From the NCBI GenBank assembly GCA_033239005.1, contig BSQZ01000014.1, forward strand, positions 1,112,001-1,176,000: a stretch of DNA of 64,000 bases, read 5' to 3'. The notes beneath the pieces are model-generated. The model had not been told where the DNA came from, searched no databases, and saw only the letters and a program-made list of their open reading frames with translations. Each line of letters opens with the position of its first letter. The first letter of the stretch is position 1. The stretch comes from Lamellibrachia satsuma. Its lineage: Eukaryota; Annelida; Polychaeta; Sabellida; Siboglinidae. Positions 21,883 through 30,447 of the stretch are shown piece after piece. Position numbers and translations under genes: made by a program.

Positions 21883-22443
21883 TTATCTTCTATCATCAAC
21901 TTGTACTGTCTTACCACCTGGCAATCCTTCTCCACTCACCCGCTTACCCCTCTTTTGTTGCATACTCTGCCTCCTCTCATATTTCTTCTTCTGATCCACA
22001 GTCTTCTCCTTTTCTCTGCTCTTGTTATCCTCAACCATCCTGCCACCTGACAATCCCTCTTCACTCACTCTTTTATCTTCCTTTTGTTGCACATTCTTCC
22101 TTTTACCATCTTTCTTTTTTTTAACAGCTTTCTCGCTCACCTTGCCACTGCTCTCCTTCTCACCACCTCTGTTCTCCTCGTTTTCACTACCTCTGCTCTC
22201 CTCGTTCTCACCACCTCTGCTCTCTTCTTGCCCTGTCATCATCAAAATCATATGCCAAAACTCATTTACCTGCTCCTGCAGATATTTCATTGTCATACAC
22301 CCCATACACACGAAATAATAATCATCTGCCTGAACCTCTGCCCACGAATTTGTACACCCGGACTTTGTAAAGTCTACCCAGCTGTCGCGGCTAGAGCATG
22401 TCAAATTACATTTCCCCTTTACTTGGTGTTTGCACGGAGCCAT
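21883..22443 (-). CDS. CR1-like ORF1 N-terminal part (copy B)
   Basis: 186 codons from ATG 22441-22443. Residues 5-55 hold the PHD-like Cys pattern (CSSRDSWVDFTKSGC, then CMGC). A predicted helix (LQEQVNEFW) follows, then a low-complexity Glu/Ser/Lys linker with short repeats (GGENEESRG and variants). A stop/frameshift at about 21880 separates it from the esterase domain, which is read in another frame from 21870. Confidence 0.8.
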   Translation of the reverse strand: MAPCKHQVKGKCNLTCSSRDSWVDFTKSGCTNSWAEVQADDYYFVCMGCMTMKYLQEQVNEFWHMILMMTGQEESRGGENEESRGSENEENRGGEKESSGKVSEKAVKKKKDGKRKNVQQKEDKRVSEEGLSGGRMVEDNKSREKEKTVDQKKKYERRQSMQQKRGKRVSGEGLPGGKTVQVDDRR

Positions 22444-22474
22444 GTCAGAAATTCAATTTATATATGTTTGTAAT

Positions 22475-22513
22475 CCGTTTATAATAAACTTATATTAAAT
22501 TTATTATAAACGG
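22475..22513. repeat. Perfect hairpin next to LINE copy B start
   Basis: CCGTTTATAATAAA (22475-22488) and TTTATTATAAACGG (22500-22513) are exact reverse complements around an 11-nt loop, about 30 bp outside the ORF1 start codon. Confidence 0.9.
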
Positions 22514-22519
22514 ATAGAG

Positions 22520-23160
22520 AGGAAGGAGGGAGCAGGGACGAGTGGGTTACACATTTACATGTGTGTTATTTTACTTCCGCTGGCAGAACGTTCTTAGTCT
22601 CTCTTCCATATAAAGGTATAATCTCAATGCTACCGTATATAGGAGAAAGCAGACACAAATCGACGACCAGTATCGATTCCAGCTTCAACCCGGACTTCGG
22701 GGACAAAGAGGAGAGCGACATTAACATTATACACTATTGCACAGTTTGAGAGCAACATTATTATAGGTGCGATTCATCTACACTTAGAGACAAACATTTA
22801 TACACCACAGTTGCGCCTGGTCGATATTTGCCATTTCACTTCAAAGGAAATCGCCGTCTCCGAGTTAAACAATTCCACTGGGAACCAACGGGCTTTGTTT
22901 CCTGTGTCGGAAGTGTAACTGTTTAATTACCAGGTAGCGGCTGTCGGAATGTCCCGTTACGTTTTGAACGTCGTCTTCGATGACGACTGCGCGTGCAGAC
23001 GTTACACTGCGTACACGCGATCTCTCGTTTGCCACTTTCCTGCGATACAATCGTAACTGGGTTAATACCCGCCACGAGGAAAACATCTGCTCCGGGTAAT
23101 TTCTGTTCAGCAGTCCCGTCGGTTCCTATGACGTAGGCCGACATTACTATGGACAGACAC
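22520..23160. other. No gene recognised
   Basis: Short frames at 22561-22749 (+) and 22865-23144 (-) have no motif. The sequence is less AT-rich than its surroundings. Confidence 0.45.
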
Positions 23161-23164
23161 CTAA

Positions 23165-23310
23165 GTGAGCGCGGTGGCTCAGCGGTTAGAACGTCGGACT
23201 GTCAATCACGAGAACCGGGGTCCGAGTGCACCTACTGCTCTTTCGACGGTTATTCCACTGCATTCGCCACACATTGCCCGTATCTCTCGGATGAGACACT
23301 AAGAACAGTC
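23165..23310 (+). mobile_element. tRNA-derived SINE
   Basis: The head GAGCGCGGTGGCTCAGCGGT (A box TGGCTCAGCGGTTAGAAC) is followed by a B box GGGGTCCGAGTGC about 40 bp on, then body ending about GAGACACTAAGAAC. It abuts an RT relic of another family. Confidence 0.75.
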
Positions 23311-23319
23311 TGCCACAGG

Positions 23320-23735
23320 TATTAACGAAGTGCAAGTGGAGATAATGGTGATTGCTGAATGTGTTGGGGTTAGGTGGGCGAGGCGATTGTTAAATACCTG
23401 CAAGAGAGAGGAAAGTATGCCACAGGAGTGGCGGACGTGGTCGATAGTCCCTGCATGGAAAAGAAAGGGGATATTCATAACTGTGCACAATCCTGAAGTA
23501 TTGTTCTGAAGTTGTGAGATATAATTTCGTATGGAACGATAAGGAGGCTAGTGGATTGTATTACTGGATAAGAACAGCAATGTTTTAGAAGATAAAGATG
23601 TGTACTCAGAGGCAACTGGTGGAGAAGAGCTTGGAGGGACGGGAGAATACGGCTCTGGGATCCATACACCTGAAGAAAACGTATGACACGGGTTCGCGAG
23701 AAATGATAATGTCTATGTTGAGATGAGTGGGAGTT
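23320..23735 (+). pseudogene. LINE reverse transcriptase relic (front half)
   Basis: Plus strand, several frames: LLNTCKREESMPQEWRTWSIVPAWKRKGD, then after breaks SIVLKL, then EEQ/ECFR-like, then LRGNWWRRAW. The order corresponds to the RT blocks LLN.C.....P.EWR...IVP..K.KGD and RG..LL...K. Many stops. It is probably the same family as the fragment at 27150-27440, which supplies the catalytic part. Confidence 0.7.
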
Positions 23736-23736
23736 T

Positions 23737-23990
23737 GGGAGGCGACGGTGGAAGGGGCGAGGTGGTCTGGTGTGTAGAGTGCTGGACTGTCAGTCGAGAG
23801 GACCGGGGCTCGAGTTCACCTGCTGTTTGGGAGGCGACTGTGGAAGGGGCGAGGTGGTCTGGTGTGTAGAGTGCTGGACTGTCAGTCGAGAGGACCGGGG
23901 CTCGAGTTCACCTGCTGTTTGGGAGGCGACTGTGGAAGGGGCGGGGTGGTCCGGTGTGTAGAGTGCTTCACTGCCAGTCGAAACAGCTAA
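23737..23990 (+). repeat. 92-bp tandem repeat built from a SINE head, nearly 3 copies
   Basis: GGGAGGCGAC starts at 23737, 23829 and 23921. Each unit contains an A-box-like GGTGGTCTGGTGTGTAGAG and a B-box-like GGGGCTCGAGTTC. The sequence between units is almost invariant, so the duplication is recent. Confidence 0.9.
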
Positions 23991-24019
23991 CCTGACTTTT
24001 GGCGCAATCCTCGTAACGA

Positions 24020-25395
24020 CGACGAGTGATCAAGTTTTTCGGAGTACCCATGGTAAGGCAATCGGACGTATATTCGTTAGTGGACCGATTGGCTTGCCCG
24101 TCTTCTGCAGTAGTATCAAAACATCTTTACCGAGCTCTAGTGGTTCTTGGCGTTCCAGTGCGTCATTGAAGATGCTGGCGATCGTGCATGCTAGCAGGCC
24201 AGCCGTGCACTTCATAAGTTCGGCCAGTATATCGTCGTGACAGCTGGCTCGGCCAGTGTCCAGTTTGCCGATCGCTTGCTTTACCTCGTCATCAGTAATC
24301 GGTTCTGGAAGTCGTCATGATCTCCCTACGAATATCGGTAAACCTTCCAAGGCTGGGTCGCTAAACCGGCGGCCGAAATGTTCAGTGATTCGCGCGTTCA
24401 GTTCGGCTGCAAATAACGCGTCCGGCATCGCCGATCGTCGTCATCTTGGCTGCTGGTTTTTGCGTCATTTCACGAAAGGCGCAAAAGATTTTTACGCAAT
24501 CATGGAGGCGTTCGACTTCTGAGGCTGGATTGTCTAGTCTCACATCGACTTTATCTCGAGCTTTGCGGCGTGGAACGTGCAGAATCATGCTACGCTGTCA
24601 TTTCATTTTACATCGGCGAGTGACATCTGATGTTCTCTGTAGCTATAGTCCCAGTTTTCGTTGTTATGCGGACATTGCAGTAATGTCAGCGCAGTATGGA
24701 ACGTCTCGACGAGGCGGTCCGACCAATGGTCGATTCTGCAGCCGACTTCAGAGCATGATCAATAGACTTCCATGTCTCACAGGCTGTTGTATTCGCGACA
24801 TCTTGGAACTGTTTGCGGAAGCACTTGGTAACCAACAACTCGGTGTTGTACCGAACGTGCTTAGACATGCGCAGCTTCTCGATTCGAAACCAAACGTCGA
24901 AGATTCGCATGAGGTCGAGTTTGGCGACGAGCTCTCTGTGATCGTTGTCAAGCAATGTGCCAGCGTATGACCAAGAGCCCGTTTGTAGACTTTCATACGG
25001 CTGTCGGCAGATGACGAAATTTACCACGATGTGTATGGGTACTATATGACCTGACGACATATTACGGCGCTGTCCTTGCCAGGTTGACTTGTGCCGAGCG
25101 GGGTGTTGGAATGAGGTATTACAAACGAACAGTACGAGCGCTTCGAGAAAGTCGGCGAGTGCTATGCCGTGTTGATGTTCCGTCTGCCGCGCGAGTGTGT
25201 TCCGATAAAATCCTCGTCGTATTTCTGGTATTCGAGCTGACTGTTGGAATCGCCAGCGATGTAAAACAGTGCGCTCGAGGAGTACAAGTTCGGAGAAAAA
25301 CTCATTGTTTGGCTTTGTTGATGCTGACACGTTGTGTCGTCGGTACCTGTCGCCCTCCCAATCACGATTCCGACGCGGGCGTTGCACAACGGGCG
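24020..25395 (-). mobile_element. LINE 5' half in inverted orientation (endonuclease and RT front)
   Basis: Minus strand from 25395: endonuclease block AGDSNSQL (family GDFN), then the EN C-terminal half (25240-24690). Then, on another frame, DEVKQAIGKLDTGRAS..DDI, LLQKTGKPIGPLTNIRPIALPWVLRK (24215-24030). It ends just after RT block 2. The other half of the same type of ORF lies head-to-head on the plus strand from about 25420. Frames have several breaks. The layout is that of a twin-primed (5'-inverted) LINE insertion. Confidence 0.8.
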
Positions 25396-25419
25396 TAGCC
25401 TTCGGATACCGTTAGCTGT

Positions 25420-26925
25420 GTGCGAAAGCAGAGTGTCAGCGAGTATCGGTCGAGTTTCTCGGTTTCGACTTGACTCGCGCTTACGACATCATCCGTCGCG
25501 ACAAGTTGATCGACCTACTCTAGTCTTTCCTCGGCGAGTCGGAACTTCGGATGATCACCTCCTTCTTGCCGACACGTCGCTCGAACCACGCATGTCATCA
25601 TGCGATTGCCACGCCAAGCCGCAAATCTAGTACTCTTCCCCCATCTACCTGGAAGCGGCACTTCGCAACCTGCGATCGTGTCTTCCGACACGCCCTAAAG
25701 CTGACGCCAACCTTCCACTTGATTTTGAGCGCGCTGACATCGATTTCATCAGTTCGACACGTTCGTCACATAGACGTATCGCGCCAGCATGCTCGGCAGA
25801 GTGGTCATTGACCATCAACACGATCAAAACCGCAAGAACCGCTGACCGCATCGACGTGGAATGGCGGATGACACGCAAGCTTGGTTCGCTCCTCGATGAT
25901 GATGAAGACGTTGTCCATCACAAACAGCTAGCAAATGTCGCCTTCCCGAAGTTATGGACGGTCTGGCTGAGGCGATCGCTGATCAGCCTGCAACTTCGTC
26001 TACGCACCGTTTGTCATGTCCCGTGCTGACATATAACATGGACACGTGGGGCTTAACGAAAGTAGAATTGGTTCGCCTAGACACGTACCACCGTCGTCAC
26101 CTGCGTCAGATCGCCGGCAGCCACTGGCCACATCGCATTTCAAACGAGGCACTGTACCGCCGATGTCGGTGCCGGATCCCGCCCAAGCAGTGAAGTAGTT
26201 CTGACAGCTCGATGGCGTCTGTTCTGGTACGTGTCCCGTATATCGCCCGACGCACCCGCTCAACTAGCGGGGCACGGACCAGTCACTTTTTCCATAGACG
26301 ACCATTATAACATTCTTGCGCCTACATTGAAAATTTATCCTACAATTTTTTTTTAATTCACAGAAAATGACAGACCCACTAAGACACCTGGTGTGCGAAA
26401 TTCGTGAAAATGACATACCTCCTTTTCGCACAAATTGCTTCAAAGCATGAGGCCCGTGCATTTCTGCCATGAAATTCCCCGGTTTCTCAAATATGAGTAC
26501 ATCCTGCCTAACAGCCACTGTGTCATTACGCAACTGGTATACCTACTGACAGATAGCATCATTTCAAAGCTTAAATGCTACTGTGCACAAAAACGTCACT
26601 TCTACTCACTCATACACACAATTTCTGCTCTCACAAATAAACCCTATCTGCACAATGAATTTTTTCCTTGGGACTCTTTATGTATGTAATGGCGGATGGA
26701 TTCTGACTGTGGTCCGTGCCCAGCGATTGACTATTACTTTGTCCACTCAGGCTCCACGTCGTTCAGAGGTCGACCCCGGACGACATTGCCGACGGCGTTG
26801 TGTGCGGATCCGCGACGCATTGGACGTCAACTACGTTGCCCCGAGTATATCGCAGCTTTGTGTTCACTCGACCGTGAACAGTGGCGAGAGTTGACATGGA
26901 ACCTCATGACCTGACTGTCTATAGA
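25420..26925 (+). mobile_element. LINE 3' half in sense orientation (RT palm to C-terminus), with DNA transposon inside
   Basis: Plus strand: FLGFDLTRAYDIIRRDKLIDLL (RT block A; catalytic Asp present), then KLTPTF-like and DIDFISS (about 25700-25750, where the YADD block would be; degraded). After that VLTYNMDTWGL, HRRHLRQIAGSHWPHRISNEALYRRC, TARWRLFWYVSRISPDAPAQLA, a gap caused by the insertion 26270-26721, then YYFVHSGS, FRGRPRTTLP and LDREQWRELT, ending at a stop near 26913. Frames are shifted in places. It begins where the inverted half leaves off in the ORF, supporting one insertion event. Confidence 0.85.
26270..26721. mobile_element. 452-bp non-autonomous DNA transposon, 12-bp TIRs, 4-bp TSD AGCG, superfamily unassigned
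   Basis: The ends GGGCACGGACCA (26270-26281) and TGGTCCGTGCCC (26710-26721) are perfect inverted repeats. AGCG occurs on each side (26266-26269 and 26722-26725). Taking out the element plus one AGCG puts the surrounding LINE reading frame back in register between the conserved blocks DAPAQLA and YYFVHSG, which independently confirms both ends. No coding capacity. A 4-bp non-TTAA duplication does not fit hAT, Tc1/mariner or piggyBac, so I leave it unassigned. Confidence 0.85.
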
Positions 26926-27149
26926 CATAAACAACAGCGATGACTATTTTTAATGACATTGACCTTTTATACTTTATTGAGTTAATTAATTATACTTTTA
27001 ATTAATCATGTATTTAATTATTTATTACTTTTAAGTGATTTTAATTACTTTTAGCAGTACATGTTAATGACATTTTATTCATTCACATACGAAGTGGCAT
27101 AAGCGAAACACACGTGATTCACTTAACGTCTACGACGCGAAAATGCACT

Positions 27150-27440
27150 TAATAATAATTCAACGTGAACTCGGCCTGAGACAAATGAGTGCCTTAAGTC
27201 CACTGTTATTCATCGCGGTGGTGGAGGTGATTGATTAGCAGGAAGATAAGTACGAGGGACATTCTCTGGAAGTTGTTATACGCCGACGACCTGGCGGTAG
27301 TAGCGAACACTGAAGTAGACATGGACTGAGAGTTCGTGCAATGTTAAGCAAACATGGGCTGGGAGTAAGTTAGGAGAAGATTCTGATGGGCTGGGAGTAA
27401 GTAACGAGAAGATTATGATGGGCTGGGAGTAAGTTAGAAG
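27150..27440 (+). pseudogene. LINE RT catalytic fragment with 31-bp tandem triplication
   Basis: LRQMSALSPLLFIAVVEVI and then, after a break, LWKLLYADDLAVVANTE cover RT blocks B and C with an intact YADD. The next block, normally HGL.VS..K, has been triplicated: ATGGGCTGGGAGTAAGT(T/A)A..GAGAAGATT recurs at about 27352, 27387 and 27418. No other part of the ORF follows. Confidence 0.8.
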
Positions 27441-27799
27441 ATTCTTGTGTGAAAGAGTTTTTGGAGGACACTTTTGAGGAGCCGGTTAAAGTGGACTGGA
27501 CACTTAGAACGAATGGAAGGGGGCGGCTAACGAAGAGAGCTCTCGGAGTGAAGGGAAGAAGAGGAAGACTCCGATTGAGACGGGAGGACTGTGTGAAGCG
27601 TGATTTGTCGGGTATGGGGGAGGGTAATGGAGAACGAGAAATAGGGGAATGGAAACGGGTGGTGGAGAAGACAGAAACAGGGTCAGCGATGGAAAACAAA
27701 TAAAAAAACCGCTGACCAATATCGGTGGTATTATTAATTCGCCACGGTTTACTTGACACGATAACGACGTTTTAAAAGTTGGGCAACAAGTCTGCTAGC

Positions 27800-30243
27800 T
27801 GACAGATGCGTCACGCACGCACGTACGCACGCACACGTTGTGGCTGCGTTGAAATTATTATTAATCTATTTTGTAAATTTAGCTTGCCAATGAAGAATGC
27901 ACGTTGACTTTGGACTGATACATTCAAGTAGCAAAACTTGTAATTTATTGAACGTCATCAGTTGTCACAAGATTTGATATCATCTCTATAAAGTACATTA
28001 CAAAGCATTAGTTATTACTTGCTGTGACAAGATGCACTGACAATATATTGTGAGAAGCTGAACAAATAATAATAAAGTCGTTGGTGTACTTTCGTAGCAT
28101 TCTTAAACGACTTTATTTCACACTATGTAATATGTAAACACATACAAATGTACTGCTATGTTCAAACAAACACGAGATGTGTCTAATTACACATATACTA
28201 CATAGTTGGTTACCAATATACAAAACACAGTAACTATCTCCATGCAAGGACAGTCAACAATTCAGACCCACCTGATAACCAATATTCTGAATATTTACTA
28301 TAGGCAAAACATGTTATTGTTGCAACCTTCGACATTAGTGTAGGAAAAAGTGTACCCCATTACAGGCTAACACGATTTGGCCTACATATTTTCGCCGAAG
28401 ACAGAATTGCAGAATCTGTGGCAAACAATCGACAATGTTACCGTTTGTAAAAATATGTACGTTTAAAAAAACAACTATGTTTATGATGAATCATGTAGGT
28501 TGCAGCCGGACTCTGTTAAATTCACATTAAACACCATGTTGGTCATCGTGACATCAGATCCGGGAAAATCGCTGGAGAGACACACAACTATCAACCGAGA
28601 CGGGGTTAAATCATGTCTAAAAGCACAAGGGATCCTACACACATATATATGTAATTTTTGTTCCGTAGTTTTCCGTTGCACTGCTTCATGGTAAACTAGA
28701 GGGTGACTAAGTTTGGCACCCCTTTGTGAGATCCTATGTCACCAGCATTTACAAAAATCCAGGTGCGGATTGGGTGGGGCATATAACCCTCCGTCGCCCC
28801 CCTACCCGTATACTCAACAGCTCCCGACGCTTATATAGCATTTGTTAAATTATTCCTCTTAAAATATACATCAACACCTAACGAGAAGCTGTTCACACTG
28901 TGTAATTATATGTATACACACTCACTGATATGTTAAGGGGAAATATGGCAGCTAGAATTGTTTTTTATTAATTACTCAAAATGTGTTTCCTCCGTATTCC
29001 AATAGCTTCGTAAGTTTACTGTCAATAAAGTTCACTATTATAACAATGACATACCTCTAAATTAATTTCATTCATAGATATAGCTTGCATCTGTCATGTT
29101 TTCAATGTCGTCAATCAATCTTTCATGGCCATTTAAAGAAATTATATTTTGGCAATGAGAAAGTACAACATTCTGGAATTTTAAATATGGTCATCTGGTT
29201 TGGATTGTTGTGTTCACCTGCATATTCTCCAAGAAATTTCAATTTGTTTTCCTTTTGTGCAATATCTTGGGGGGTAAATAAAAATGTGTCCTTCATATGG
29301 CGGCCGTTTTGTGTGTTGCCATGGAAACAGGGATTTGGTATAAACATTTTCAACATATATTTTACTCAGAAAAATCCACTCTACAATATGGGAATAACAA
29401 ATTGCACTAACGATGCAAATAAAATAAATCCTATCCAGGTGCCATATCTCCCCTTAAGTAAAGAGCATGTTATTAACTTGATTGAAGACGTTAGTAAGAT
29501 ACACATGATATGTTTAAACATTCATGCATTTGAACAAAGTAGCTTGTTACAATAACGACCCCAATGTCTACACATTCACACTGGCATGATAACTAGTTCT
29601 ACCCTGAATATTTACAACATAACAAACATGTAATCATTGTAACCCCAGATGGTGATGTCCTCCTATAATTGGCCCCACATATTCAGGACTGCAGGTGCTG
29701 ACAACACATATTTATATGGCTAATCCCAAACACTTCTTAATTTAGAGCAGAATGTGTATTTACAGTGTATTTGTTTTACTAACACATCTAAAACTGTACT
29801 TTATATACTACATCAACATCTTTCATTGTGTCTACTCTACATGTTTCAGCCATTTCCACTAACTGTTGCTCCAAATTCGCTTGAAATCAATGTCACTGAA
29901 AGTTGAATTCCGATGCCGTGACCTTCACTGTGTGGAACAAACACAAGACTTTATAAGGCGCCAGAAACAACTATGTAAGTTTTGACATATAAGTTAGATT
30001 ATACATGTATACTTCACCAGACGTTTAACAATATTACTTTAAATTGTTATAAAAAGCACGACCACAAATAAACAATGCTCACATAAATACAAACAGATTA
30101 ATCGTATACAACACTGAGGCAGCCCATGGACTAGGAACTGAACCCTGAGCTATTTATAGACAACGTTGCAACATTGTAGCAGTATTGAGAGCGGGTCAGT
30201 GACGGACGTGTGCATTATTGCAGTGGAGGGGTCAAAGGTTACT
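27800..30243. other. AT-rich intergenic stretch, no gene recognised
   Basis: The longest frame is 29085-29555 (+, 156 codons). It has no recognisable domain, ordinary AT-rich composition and an opposing frame on the minus strand; I do not call it. CACG/CGCA repeats occur at 27815-27835. Confidence 0.5.
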
Positions 30244-30249
30244 TTTATT
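30244..30249 (-). promoter_or_regulatory. Poly(A) signal of the LRR gene
   Basis: TTTATT on the plus strand, i.e. AATAAA on the minus strand, about 72 nt beyond the stop codon at 30321-30323. Confidence 0.55.
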
Positions 30250-30320
30250 ACATAAACATAACATATATATAACCCACAAGTCAGATTCTGGTGACAACTG
30301 TGTGTCGCAGACGTCACACA

Positions 30321-30447
30321 TCACTGGCAGCGACAACAGCTGATACAGCAGGTGGGGTCATTGTCACTGTTGTCCTCCCAGTCATTGTGTTGTTGGTGGA
30401 ACAACTCACAGCCACAGTCTTCTGACAGGGGCTTCTGGTTGCTCAGG
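30321..30447 (-). CDS. Terminal exon: last LRR strand and Cys-rich acidic C-terminus
   Basis: Acceptor GTTGTAG. Starts with the base completing Asp, then LSNQKPLSEDCGCELF (LRR N-terminal strand), HQQHNDWEDNSDND (acidic) and PTCCISCCRCQ, then TGA at 30321-30323. Eight Cys in the last 31 residues. Confidence 0.8.

Larger units (their letters stand above)
19945..22445 (-). mobile_element. Older CR1-like LINE (copy B): ORF1 and internally deleted ORF2
   Basis: Minus strand, from 22445 leftwards: ORF1 start with the PHD-like finger, a Ser/Glu/Lys-rich linker, SGNH esterase fragments (21870-21350), the beginning of ORF2 (about 21300-21050, with IVN..NELDIMVADIDPHVIGITESWAN), then a deletion of most of the endonuclease, and the linker and RT front (20980-19945). 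It stops at the codons for KAHG inside the RT. Frames are broken by several indels and stops, and identity to the younger copies is clearly lower. It looks like an earlier subfamily. Confidence 0.88.

Noticed and set aside
23737..23990. Considered as a CRISPR-like array
   Set aside because: The intervals between repeats are themselves identical, so there are no unique spacers; the unit is a tRNA-derived SINE head in a eukaryotic setting.
24446..24970. 174-codon plus-strand frame
   Set aside because: Antisense shadow of the inverted LINE endonuclease/RT half, which has recognisable blocks on the minus strand.
29085..29555. 156-codon frame in AT-rich DNA
   Set aside because: No recognisable domain, opposite-strand frame present, no splice or promoter context.
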